DNA from: Apostichopus japonicus
Lineage: Eukaryota > Echinodermata > Holothuroidea > Aspidochirotida > Stichopodidae
DNA: 64,000 bases
Assembly (NCBI RefSeq): GCF_037975245.1
Contig: NC_092572.1
Location: forward strand, 23,606,489-23,670,488
Direction of reading: 5' to 3'
Shown here: one piece after another, positions 1 through 13,500 of the stretch
Position numbering within the stretch: position 1 is the first letter of the stretch
How the letters are laid out: each line of letters opens with the position of its first letter
Made by a program: the position numbers and the translations under genes
Notes under the pieces: model-generated
The model's database searches: none
Seen by the model: the letters and a program-made list of their open reading frames with translations, nothing else
What the model was told of the DNA's origin: nothing

Positions 1-3000
1 ATGACAGATCCTTGTAAGATGTGCCTTTACTCTGTCCAGAATAGTCACAATATTCTATGACAGATCCTTGTAAGATGTGCCTTTACTCTGTCCAGAATAG
101 TCACAATATTCTATGACAGATCCTTGCAAGATGTGCCTTTTACTCTGTCCAGAATAGTCACAATATTCTATGACAGATCCTTGTAAGATGTGCCTTTTAC
201 TCTGTCCAGAATAGTCACAATATTCTATGACAGATCCTTGTAAGATGTGCCTTTACTCTGTCCAGAATAGTCACAATATTCTATGACAGATCCTTGCAAG
301 ATGTGCCTTTTACTCTGTCCAGAATAGTCACAATATTCTATGACAGATCCTTGTAAGATGTGCCTTTTACTCTGTCCAGAATAGTCACAATATTCTATGA
401 CAGATCCTTGTAAGATGTGCCTTTACTCTGTCCAGAATAGTCACAATATTCTATGACAGATCCTTGCAAGATGTGCCTTTTACTCTGTCCAGAATAGTCA
501 CAATATTCTATGACAGATCCTTGTAAGATGTGCCTTTACTCTGTCCAGAATAGTCACAATATTCTATGACAGATCCTTGTAAGATGTGCCTTTACTCTGT
601 CCAGAATAGTCACAATATTCTATGACAGATCCTTGTAAGATGTGCCTTTACTCTGTCCAGAATAGTCACAATATTCTATGACAGATCCTTGTAAGATGTG
701 CCTTTTACTCTGTCCAGAATAGTCACAATATTCTATGACAGATCCTTGTAATATGTGCCTTTACTCTGTCCAGAATAGTCACAATATTCTATGACAGATC
801 CTTGTAAGATGTGCCTTTACTCTGTCCAGAATAGTCACAATATTCTATGACAGATCCTTGTAAGATGTGCCTTTACTCTGTCCAGAATAGTCACAATATT
901 CTATGACAGATCCTTGTAATATGTGCCTTTTACTCTGTCCAGAATAGTCACAATATTCTATGACAGATCCTTGCAAGATGTGCCTTTTACTCTGTCCAGA
1001 ATAGTCACAATATTCTATGACAGATCCTTGTAAGATGTGCCTTTACTCTGTCCAGAATAGTCACAATATTCTATGACAGATCCTTGCAAGATGTGCCTTT
1101 TACTCTGTCCAGAATAGTCACAATATTCTATGACAGATCCTTGTAAGATGTGCCTTTTACTCTGTCCAGAATAGTCACAATATTCTATGACAGAACTTTG
1201 CAAGATGTGCCTTTTACTCTGTCCAGAATAGTCACAATATTCTATGACAGATCCTTGTAAGATGTGCCTTTACTCTGTCCAGAATAGTCACAATATTCTA
1301 TGACAGATCCTTGTAAGATGTGCCTTTACTCTGTCCAGAATAGTCACAATATTCTATGACAGATCCTTGCAAGATGTGCCTTTTACTCTGTCCAGAATAG
1401 TCACAATATTCTATGACAGATCCTTGTAAGATGTGCCTTTTACTCTGTCCAGAATAGTCACAATATTCTATGACAGATCCTTGTAAGATGTGCCTTTACT
1501 CTGTCCAGAATAGTCACAATATTCTATGACAGATCCTTGCAAGATGTGCCTTTTACTCTGTCCAGAATAGTCACAATATTCTATGACAGATCCTTGTAAG
1601 ATGTGCCTTTTACTCTGTCCAGAATAGTCACAATATTCTATGACAGAACTTTGTAAGATGTGCCTTTTACTCTGTCCAGAATAGTCACAATATTCTATGA
1701 CAGATCTTTGTAAGATGTGCCTTTTACTCTGTCCAGAATAGTCACAATATTCTATGACAGATCCTTGCAAGATGTGCCTTTTACTCTGTCCAGAATAGTC
1801 ACAATATTCTATGACAGATCCTTGTAAGATGTGCCTTTACTCTGTCCAGAATAGTCACAATATTCTATGACAGATCCTTGTAAGATGTGCCTTTTACTCT
1901 GTCCAGAATAGTCACAATATTCTATGACAGATCCTTGCAAGATGTGCCTTTTACTCTGTCCAGAATAGTCACAATATTCTATGACAGATCCTTGCAAGAT
2001 GTGCCTTTACTCTGTTCAGAATAGTCACAATATTCTATGACAGATCCTTGTAAGATGTGCCTTTTACTCTGTCCAGAATAGTCACAATATTCTATGACAG
2101 ATCTTTGTAAGATGTGCCTTTTACTCTGTCCAGAATAGTCACAATATTCTATGACAGAACTTTGTAAGATGTGCCTTTTACTCTGTCCAGAATAGTCACA
2201 ATATTCTATGACAGATCCTTGTAAGATGTGCCTTTTACTCTGTCCAGAATAGTCACAATATTCTATGACAGATCCTTGTAAGATGTGCCTTTCACTCTGT
2301 CCAGAATAGTCACAATATTCTATGACAGATCCTTGCAAGATGTGCCTTTTACTCTGTCCAGAATAGTCACAATATTCTATGACAGAACTTTGTAATATGT
2401 GCCTTTTACTCTGTCCAGAATAGTCACAATATTCTATGACAGATCCTTGTAATATGTGCCTTTTACTCTGTCCAGAATAGTCACAATATTCTATGACAGA
2501 TCCTCGTAATATGTGCCTTTTACTCTGTCCAGAATAGTCACAATATTCTATGACAGATCCTTGTAAGATGTGCCTTTTACTCTGTCCAGAATAGTCACAA
2601 TATTCTATGACAGAACTTTGTAATATGTGCCTTTTACTCTGTCCAGAATAGTCACAATATTCTATGACAGATCCTTGTAATATGTGCCTTTTACTCTGTC
2701 CAGAATAGTCACAATATTCTATGACAGATCCTTGCAAGATGTGCCTTTTACTCTGTCCAGAATAGTCACAATATTCTATGACAGATCCTTGCAAGATGTG
2801 CCTTTACTCTGTCCAGAATAGTCACAATATTCTATGACAGATCCTTGCAAGATGTGCCTCTACTCTGTCCAGAATAGTCACAATATTCTATGACAGATCC
2901 TTGTAAGATGTGCCTTTACTCTGTCCAGAATAGTCACAATATTCTATGACAGATCCTTGTAATATGTGCCTTTTACTCTGTCCAGAATAGTCACAATATT

Positions 3001-4431
3001 CTATGACAGATCCTTGTAATATGTGCCTTTTACTCTGTCCAGAATAGTCACAATATTCTATGACAGATCCTTGTAAGATGTGCCTTTTACTCTGTCCAGA
3101 ATAGTCACAATATTCTATGACAGAACTTTGTAAGATGTGCCTTTTACTCTGTCCAGAATAGTCACAATATTCTATGACAGATCCTTGTAATATGTGCCTT
3201 TTACTCTGTCCAGAATAGTCACAATATTCTATGACAGATCCTTGTAAGATGTGCCTTTTACTCTGTCCAGAATAGTCACAATATTCTATGACAGAACTTT
3301 GCAAGATGTGCCTTTTACTCTGTCCAGAATAGTCACAATATTCTATGACAGATCCTTGTAAGATGTGCCTTTACTCTGTCCAGAATAGTCACAATATTCT
3401 ATGACAGATCCTTGTAAGATGTGCCTTTTACTCTGTCCAGAATAGTCACAATATTCTATGACAGATCCTTGCAAGATGTGCCTTTACTCTGTCCAGAATA
3501 GTCACAATATTCTATGACAGATCCTTGTAAGATGTGCCTTTTACTCTGTCCAGAATAGTCACAATATTCTATGACAGATCCTTGCAAGATGTGCCTTTAC
3601 TCTGTCCAGAATAGTCACAATATTCTATGACAGATCCTTGCAAGATGTGCCTCTACTCTGTCCAGAATAGTCACAATATTCTATGACAGATCCTTGTAAG
3701 ATGTGCCTTTACTCTGTCCAGAATAGTCACAATATTCTATGACAGATCCTTGCAAGATGTGCCTTTACTCTGTCCAGAATAGTCACAATATTCTATGACA
3801 GATCCTTGTAAGATGTGCCTTTTACTCTGTCCAGAATAGTCACAATATTCTATGACAGAACTTTGTAATATGTGCCTTTTACTCTGTCCAGAATAGTCAC
3901 AATATTCTATGACAGATCCTTGTAAGATGTGCCTTTACTCTGTCCAGAATAGTCACAATATTCTATGACAGATCCTTGCAAGATGTGCCTTTTACTCTGT
4001 CCAGAATAGTCACAATATTCTATGACAGATCCTTGTAAGATGTGCCTTTACTCTGTCCAGAATAGTCACAATATTCTATGACAGATCCTTGTAAGATGTG
4101 CCTTTACTCTGTCCAGAATAGTCACAATATTCTATGACAGATCCTTGTAAGATGTGCCTTTACTCTGTCCAGAATAGTCACAATATTCTATGACAGATCC
4201 TTGTAAGATGTGCCTTTTACTCTGTCCAGAATAGTCACAATATTCTATGACAGATCCTTGTAAGATGTGCCTTTACTCTGTCCAGAATAGTCACAATATT
4301 CTATGACAGAACTTTGTAATATGTGCCTTTTACTCTGTCCAGAATAGTCACAATATTCTATGACAGATCCTTGTAATATGTGCCTTTTACTCTGTCCAGA
4401 ATAGTCACAATATTCTATGACAGATCCTTGT
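1..4431. repeat. 56/57-bp satellite, about 78 copies
   Basis: The unit starts atgacagatccttgtaagat and ends cacaatattct. Units with four T in gccttttac are 57 bp; those with three T are 56 bp. Copies are almost identical, with recurring variants (ttgtaag, ttgcaag, ttgtaat; gatcc or gaact). The array begins outside the window. Minus-strand open frames of up to 271 aa are by-products of runs of 57-bp units. Each unit carries a gtaaga donor-like string. Confidence 0.98.
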
Positions 4432-5004
4432 AGGTAGCATTGATCTACAGTAGAAGGACGAATACTGATCACATTTGCCCTCGTATTTCACACAGACTGG
4501 TCTCGAAACCCTAAGTTGGCAGGATTTTATCCGCAATAACCATTTTCAAAAACAAACAAAAGATGTATCTGTGTTTGTGCAAGAATTCAGCTGTTATGGA
4601 ATATATGGTTATAAAATATTTATATACACTTTCTTTTTTGAAATTAAAATCGAGAAAACCCCCAAAAAATAATTTAATAAATACTCTTCCTGAAATTCCT
4701 AATAATTTGGTCCCCTAACCCCTTTTTTTTTTTTTTTTTTTTCTTACGGTGACCCCCAAAAATTCCTCGATATCTTCAGTTTTAAAACATCTGGGCTTTT
4801 TTCTTCTGACTTTTGTTTTCGTTTTTTTCCGTTACTGATCCATTGGAAAATTTTTGTTGACTTGATGGGTTCTTTTATCAAATGATATACACAGGTGGTG
4901 TTCAGCTAGTAAAGTCTGTTGTTATTATTGTTATCATTAGTATCATGATCATTAACCAATAATTATTGTTTATTAATTATTATTCTGTTATTGTTTTCTT
5001 GCAG
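4432..5004. other. Intron tail before first visible exon
   Basis: AT-rich single-copy sequence with a poly-T tract near 4723-4742. No exon for the CUB1 start is visible. It ends in a pyrimidine tract and gcag acceptor. Confidence 0.6.
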
Positions 5005-5168
5005 CCAACAATAGCGATATGTCCATCTGCCTTCAGTTCAGTTCCTTTACCACGGAATGCACCTATGACTTTCTCCATATCTTTGATGGGTCCTCATTCT
5101 CCAGTCCATTGATTGGATCATTTAGTGGAAGCAAGTTACCACCATATCTATGTGCAACTTCTGGCAAG
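5005..5168 (+). CDS. MEGF8: MEGF8 exon 1 (visible): middle of CUB domain 1
   Basis: Acceptor gcag at 5001-5004. The exon opens with 2 nt that complete a codon split with an unseen upstream exon, so a further 5' exon must exist. It encodes TECTYDFLHIFDG and a PLIGSFSG turn, the conserved core of MEGF8 CUB1. It ends ggcAAG|gtaaaa in phase 0. I found no exon for the CUB1 start or the signal peptide in 1-5000. Confidence 0.9.
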
Positions 5169-8100
5169 GTAAAAAGACGCAACAAAATTTGTTGGAATAT
5201 TTTCTACTAACCTGTAACCTGGAAATAAAGCTTGGTGAGGGCAAGACCATTTGGCTTCTGTGACTTATGAATTTGGGAAGGTCACCAAGACCATCAAGTA
5301 GGGCACCCAAGGCAAAACAGTTCTGTTGCTAAACAGCCAAAGAAACATCAGTATTAGCTTAATGTCATTTTATGAGTATGCAGCAGAACACATTACACAT
5401 ACGATTGGTTTGTTCAATCATCATTTCAACTCTGCTTATATAATGCATGCATGACTCATAGTTTGATAATTATCTGATCTTTATCTTGTATGGTTTTATT
5501 AATCTACTTGGCATTGCATTCAAGTGAAAGGGCATATATATATTGTTCGATGCTGGTGACAAACGCCTACAGTGGAATTACGGCCTTCCTTGCCGGTTTC
5601 GGGCCCCTGGACATACAATCAGCATCCATAGCCTAGTGGTTGGGGTGTCCGCGTACAGAGCGGGAGGCCCGGGTTCAAATCCCGGTCGAGGCTGGAAGTT
5701 TTTTCACTGTTCTTGATTTTCCAACTCATTACGATTTTCATTTATATATATAGATATGGATATGGGTATATATATATATATTTGTTATATATTTCCATCC
5801 ATTCTACAGTATCAGTATGCACTACTGTTTGTACGCAGTAGTACCCAGTCTTTTACCTCCTACATGAGAACACCCATGCTGACGTTCTCATAAGCAAAAT
5901 TCACGTTTGAATTTCTTGATAGCCCTTCCCAAGATTCAAATGCGAATCGTTCCCCACCTGCCTTTATTCTGCTTTCATAATTTAGTCTAAGTAACTTCCA
6001 TTAAATACTGTAAAATAGTTTAGTTTAGTTTAATAGAAAAAAGGGGTGACACTCAAGTCCCCATCAAGGACCCTATAGGAGAGAAAACAAAACTGAAGAC
6101 ACAAACACTCAGACCTGATTACAATGCTTAAAGTGTTTGTTCAAAGCATTCTTAACCCATTCATACTAATTGCAAGTACAACTTTTTCAGGCAAACTGTT
6201 CCACTCATTCACAACCCTATTAGAAAAAAAAGTTATATGCCGAATATTAATCCTACTTTGCGACTTTTGGAGTTTAAGACAATGACCTCTGGTACAAATA
6301 CTATTAGCAAACATGAAAAAGTCAGTGAAGGATAAATTGTCAAAACCATACACAATCTTGAAAACCTGGATCAAGTCCCCACGTAACCTCCTAAGATCCA
6401 GTGTGGTAAGACTTAACAGACTTTGTAACCGCCTATAATAAGGAACACTCTTTAAGGAACTAATCATCCTAGCAGCCCTCCTCAGGACCTATTTGAGTAC
6501 TTCCTTATCCAGGTTATCAAAATATGGGTTCCAAGCCTGCACAGATAGTGTTGGGTTAGTGCTACGTACAGAGTACTGATGTATGCTGAAATATGACCTG
6601 TAGGAAACCTTTCAGCCTGCTTATGTGTTAATTATGTAAGGGAAGGCTACCCTAGACACTGTGCCTATACTGTATTAAAGAGAAGCGTCTTAAGTAGTAT
6701 GTATACTACCAACATTCAATGAGCAGTTAGTCTCATCATAAATCTGGGTGCACACGTGTTTGTATTTAGGTGTTACAGTCTGTAAGATGCTATAGAGCAC
6801 ATAGCCCACATACATACAGTAATCTTAATGTGAACCCATTCACCTACAGTAGGCATGTTTTGTCTAAGCCCACATACTGTACCTACAGTAATCTTAATGT
6901 GAGCCCATTCACCTAGAGGCGTGTTTTGTCTCGAAAGTGATGTACACAGTATTTAACCAGATATATTCGGTACAACGGTGCTGTGAAGCAGTGCACATAT
7001 ACACATGTATACATGAGTGTGTAGCCTGTGAGCTGCTATTCACAGCACATGATGCATTTCATCGTGTTGTGTACCATTGTGTTCACAGAGTACACAATGT
7101 CACATAATGGGGAAGCCACCGGATAAACCATAATGCAGTAAGCTCAAACACATTTATATGAAACTTGTTATTCTTGCTACATTTTGTGAATGGTTTTGTA
7201 TCCCTATAAAATTGTAAAGGTTTTTAGCATCAGTAGGCAGACCAAATAGATCAATTGTCCTGAGCAAACATACGGCCACCGTCAGGTCAGCCAATGCTGC
7301 ACACAGTGCACAGACAGGAGTTTGGCAGTAAATACTATATCTATATATATGCTAGAATACTTCAGTACATGACAGATTTGAAAGTCTACTTAGGTCATAA
7401 GAACTTGCTTTGCAAAGCATTTCCTACTAGGTAACGTGCAGTGCTCATGCACGGAGTGTTAGCTCAGTGGTTAACGCCGGTGCCTTCCAATCATAAGGTC
7501 CCCTGTTCAAGTCACTCAAAGATTAATGTACTGTATGTCGTCTAGTTACAGAGTTGTTGACAATTCATAATCATGGACGTTTAAATATGAATCTAAGAGA
7601 CTGACTTCGGCCAGCTTGCGGCTTTGACAAGCCAATGATGGCTTCTTCGCGAGTTCCTGCTTGCAGGAGGATCTAAAATACATACATTATTACGTTCTGA
7701 GATACAAATAATGTCAGACAGAATACTTTACCCAGTACCGCAGCGCAGAATGCTATGCAGAAGGGTCAAGTTGTTGTTATGCAAGTGGAACGATGTTCAT
7801 CATTTTCCTTTTTTTCATGTGAACTTTGGTATTTACATGCTCAGACAAACTTCAGAGCCTTACATGCTACACAAAATTGTACCGTTAAGATTATTCCCTG
7901 CCATGAATTGAATAACGAGAATTATAAACGGAATCAAATCAACTTTTTATGATGCCAGTTTACCTTTATGACAGCAAAATCATGTTGCTAACAGTTTGCA
8001 AGAGATGAAGTTATGTGAACAGCCACACAAACAGCTGTCGTGTTTCGTTAAGGTTGAATGAAAAATATCGTTTTAGTCCATATTTAATTTTCCAGCTGTT

Positions 8101-10459
8101 CACTTTGACACTTGCTAGCCTATGCATGATAGACTAACATACATGTGTTACGTATATATGTACATGTTGCAAAATCTCTCTTTAGTTGGTTGTCAGAAGG
8201 TACTCTACTGTGCTGTGCTGCACTGCAATGTACTGCACTGTACTGTCTTATACTGTACAGTGCTTGATTATTGTACTGTACTGTACTGTATTATCCTACA
8301 CTGCAATGTACCACACTGTACTGTCTTATACTGTACAGTGCTTGATTATTGTACTGTACTGAATTATCCTACACTGCAATGTACTGCACTGTACTGTCTT
8401 ATACTGTACAGTGCTTGATTATTGTACTGTACTGTATTATCCTACACTACAATGTACTACACTGTACTGTGTTATACTGTACCTGTAGTGCTTCATTAGT
8501 GTCTTGTACTGCACTGTATTATCCTACACTGCAATGTACTACACTGTACTGTCTTATACTGTACAGTGCTTGATTATTGTACTGTACTGTATTATCCTAC
8601 ACTACAATGTACAGTACTACACTGCACTGTCTTATACTATACTGTACAGTGCTTCATTAGTGTACTGCACTGTATCATCCTACACTGCAATGTACTACAC
8701 TGTACTGTCTTATACTGAACTGTACAGTGCTTCATTAGTGTCTTGTACTGTACTGTATTATCCTACACTGCAATGTACTACACTGTACTGTCTTATACTG
8801 AACTGTACAGTGCTTCATTAGTGTCTTGTACTGTACTGTATTATCCTACACTGCAATGTACTACACTGTACTGTCTTATACTGAACTGTACAGTGCTTCA
8901 TTAGTGTCTTGTACTGTACTGTATTATCCTACACTGCAATGTACTACACTGTACTGTCTTATACTGTACTGTACAGTGCTTCATTAGTGAACTGTACTGC
9001 ACTGTATTATCCTACACTGCAATGTAGTGTACTGTTGTGTACTATATAAATATACCATATATTAAAGTGCTGTTATCATGAAATAGAACATGCTCAAGAG
9101 CACTGTACAAAAGAACCAATACCTGGAATATAAAATTACCAAACTTAAGAAAACCTTAAAGTATATAATAACAACAGCAATAAAAGTAAAAAATGATATA
9201 AGACAGGGATATAAACCACAATGAAGAACATAAAATTATAAATATACAAAAAAAAAAAATACTATATACTGTATTGTACTGCACTGTATTATACTGCACT
9301 CTATTGTACTGTGCTTTACTGTATTATACTGTTCTGTACTCTGCTGCAGTGTATAGTACTGTACCATACCGCACTGTACTATACTGTAATTACTGTTCTG
9401 TACTGCAAATTACTGTACTGTTGTGTACTGTACTATATTGTACTGCACTGTTTTGTACTGTTCTGTACTGTAAATCGATATATATTACGACCGTTAGGCC
9501 TAGGCTTACTTTATTGACTTTAATACTATCAATGTTTTACAGTAGATCATTGCATTTATGGCATTGTGTTTAGCACTGTGTGTGGATGACTCTTTTGAAT
9601 GTTGACCCTTTGTTATGACTCTGTCTTACAAAGTCTTACAAAAAGACAAAAAAATTGTGTGCTTTCTGCTGGTATCTTCAACTTTCAGCCTGATCAGAGA
9701 TCTTGTTTCATCTGCCCCAAATGAGAAATGAAACTGTAGATTGGGACGAAAAGGCGATGACGATGGGAGTTGCACGAGGAGGGTTGTCTAGGGAACAGCC
9801 AAAGAGAGGGCAGTAGACTGGGAGGGGTGTGGAGAGGAGAAGAGATGGGTTAAGAGGGAGGATGGGCAGAGAAGTTAAAGTCTGTAAATTGTGAAAGTGA
9901 TTTAATACTTACTGTAACTTTTCTTTTCTGTAGATGCTTCTGTATCTCTATTCCGATACCAATTACAACTTGAACGGATTTGAGACGTCCTACACCATCA
10001 GTGACTGCCCGATGGACTGTCTGGACAGGGGTACCTGTGTGGACCATCTATGTCAATGTTCGCCTGCATACTACGGTGATTTCTGCCAGTATGAAACCTG
10101 TCCCGGTGATTGCTTACATGGAAGCTGCGACCACAACCTGGTGAGAGAATGCAGCTCTCTTTAGGTTTTGAAATTAGGAATGGGGATGGGTGCCTGTCAG
10201 ATAGTGTGCAGGTATTACGCATGCATTGTGTGTCATGTGTGTGTTAGGTTGTGCAAGTATATACACCTGTAGTATGAATGTATGTGTGGATATAGAGTTC
10301 ATTGTAAAATCAATCATTTAAATGTATACTGAATGTGTGTGGTGATACAGGTACATGTGAAATACATATTATGCATTATGTGTGTGTCTAGTGTGCATTG
10401 AAGAAGCGATCATTCAATGTATCGTCTGAAAGTGTGGTGATGTGATGTACATATTATGT

Positions 10460-10548
<89 letters not shown>

Positions 10549-13500
10549 TATATTTATATACATGTGTGTGTCTAGTGTGCATTGAGGAAGCAATCATTGC
10601 AGTGTTCTATGTCAGAGTGCTTACCAGTGTTAAATAATGTGTTATGCACATGTAGCTAAATGTATTGAGCATATGTTTTTTGTGCATGTTGGGGAATCAG
10701 TGATTATCTATCTATACATAGGGTAGTAGTTTGTATGCGTGTCTGTGTAATTATGTGTGATAGACATGCATTATGTATAATGCATACAGTGTGTATAGAG
10801 TTCATTGTGGAGTCAGTCATTGAATGTATTGTGTCAGTGAATATTGGGAACTGGTTTATGGTATTGTGTCTACCATTAGAGGCACATGTACAGTATGTAT
10901 TGTGTTATGTAGGGTGTGTCTTGGTATCTGCCATTCATGTATTGTGTCAGTGAATATAGTGGTCATACTTATAGCATTGTGTATATTATTGGTGGCACAA
11001 ACATGTTGTTTGTATTGTGTATGTATTGTGTGTTGTGGTATCTGTCATTGATGTATTGTGTCAGTGAATATAGCACTTGGTCATACTTATAGCATTGTGT
11101 ATATTATTGGTGGCACAAACATGTTGTTTGTATTATGTATGTATTGTGTGTTGTGGTAGCTGTCATTGATGTATTGTGTCAGTGAATATAGCACTTGGTC
11201 ATACTTATAGCATTGTGTATATTATTGGTGGCACAAACATGTTGTTTGTATTATGTATGTATTGTGTGTTGTGGTATCTGTCATTGATGTATTGTGTCAG
11301 TGAATATAGCACTTGGTCATACTTATAGCATTGTGTATATTATTGGTGGCACAAACATGTTGTTTGTATTATGTATGTATTGTGTGTTGTGGTATCTGTC
11401 ATTGATGTATTGTGTCAGTGAATATAGCACTTGGTCATACTTATGGCATTGTGTCTATTATTAGTGGCACAAACATGTTGTTTGTATTGTGTATGTATTG
11501 TGTGTTTTGGTATCTGTCATTGATGTATTGTGTCAGTGAATATAGTGGTCATACTTATAGCATTGTGTATATTATTGGTGGCACAAACATGTTGTTTGTA
11601 TTGTGCATGTAGTGTGTGTTGTGGTATCTGCCATTCATGTATTGTGTCAGTGAATATAGTGGTCATACTTATAGCATTGTGTATATTATTGGTGGCACAA
11701 ACATGTTGTTTGTATTGTGTATGTATTGTGTGTTGTGGTATCTGTCATTCATATATAGTGTCAGTGAATATATAGTGGTCATACTTATGGTATTGTGTAT
11801 ATTATTAGTGGCATAATACATGTTTTTATTGTGCATGTAGTGTGTGTTGTGGCATCAGTCATTCATATTTTGCCAGCGAATAAAGGGGAAGTGGTCATAC
11901 TTATGGTATTGTGTCTATTATCAGTGGCACATACATGTATATATTGTGCATGTACAGTAGTGTGTGTCGTGGCATCAGTCATTGCAGGAAGTGAGTGTGG
12001 TGTGAATGTAGTCTATGATACACCTGTATTCCGGGATTAATTGAGTGTTTATTTCCGGGATTGTTTCCGCCTGGGATTAACTTTCAGTTCAGCAAGTTTT
12101 AAGACTCCTAATCTGGTCTCAAGATAATATACCATGGTTCCTGTTTAAAAAAAAGAAAAGAAAAGATAAATCTTTGGACTATAACAATTTGACCATTTTT
12201 CAATGCGATCAACCGGCTAGATATGCCCAGTATGTTGTGTTGTGATTGGTTGTTGTGATTCACATGTCCTCTTGGAATGACAAAAGACCAGCGGGCACTC
12301 AGTATTTGGAAGATTCGGCCTGCAACGAATCTTCCCATTTGACTATGTAGTTATCTGTTTCACGTCTAGAACTTTACAGACTTAAATGTCTGAACAGCCC
12401 AGGACCCTAACTTTTATCGTTCTGATCAGGATTTCACTGCAACATTACTCTGTTGCAGTAATGTATTTTAATTTGGCTGGCATAGTTGGGCGTGTTTACT
12501 ACTCACTGCCCCCATCCCTTGACTGTTAGAAACCTTGATGCATATTTGACCAGACCATGTCCCTTGAAAATCATGTTACTAATCTCTGTCGTTCTGCTAA
12601 ATGGCAACTGAGGAAAATCAGTCTGATGAGGAATTACCTCGATAATAAGACTTGCGAGATACTGGTCCATGCGTTTGTAACATCAAAGCTTGACTTTCTA
12701 AATTCACTTTAATTCGGCCTTCCTGATTCGACCATCCAAAAACTTCAATAGATCCAAAACACTGTTGCCCGTATCGTGAAAAGGAAGGGAAGAAAATGCC
12801 GAACCACTCCACTTCTGAAGGAACTTGCTCCCTATCAGCTACAGAATTCAGTATAAACTACCTCTTCTCACCTTATTATTAATTTACCTGTGATCTGTAT
12901 ATCGTAACAGTGTCATATCCATGTCTAATCTATCAGGCTCGGGCAGAGTGTTCTTGCCAGGAAGGATTCATCGGGGAAAGCTGCAGTCTATCTACTAAGA
13001 GTAACGAAGGTTGGGGCCAAACTCTACTCCTCTCTAGCGGTGGTGATGGTGGCCTGTCTCGTCGTACAGGACACGGTGCGGTCTACCACCAGCCTTCTGA
13101 TTCTATGTGGGTGTTTGGAGGTGAGTCTCTCCCCACCCCCACCCCCACCCCCCCTTAAAAGAAATATCTGTCAGGGTCACTGTCCTCACTAGTATGATAC
13201 ATAGGTTGTATCATCTGGTTTCCTATTTAATGTCATGGCACATGTAATTCTATAGGTTATGTAATGTAATACTGTTGTATCAGGTATTGTGGTTATGTAA
13301 TATATATATATTGTGTAATTTTCTTTACAAACCCATCCTTTTGTTCGTTTCATTTTATGTAACCTGATTTGTATGTAACTGTACGACCATAACCATTCTC
13401 TTCACTAGGATACAATCTCAATAACGTTTTGGACGACTTATTGAGGTACGATTTTCAGTCAAACACCTGGGAAACGGTGAACACCATTGATGATGGACCA

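Noticed and set aside
1-4431. Minus-strand frames of up to 271 aa with a 19-residue repeat
   Set aside because: They exist only where consecutive units are 57 bp; a 56-bp unit ends each of them. They are satellite artefacts with no start context or splice structure.
1-4431. CRISPR-like array
   Set aside because: Regular spacing, but there are no unique spacers: the whole unit repeats. The genome is eukaryotic.
5019-5210. ATG at 5019 as the gene start
   Set aside because: The exon is preceded by a good acceptor, begins mid-codon and mid-CUB, and lacks a signal peptide.
6141-6467. Host gene on the minus strand
   Set aside because: Its motifs are those of a LINE reverse transcriptase end, and the 5' part has a stop.
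7453-7518. Functional tRNA gene
   Set aside because: Only A and B boxes are kept, the stems are poor, and a second copy of the family exists at 41835-41903, so a SINE fits better.
8122-9573. Several frames of 68-105 aa rich in Cys, Thr, Val, Leu and Tyr
   Set aside because: All lie in the tactg repeat and are composed of its translation.
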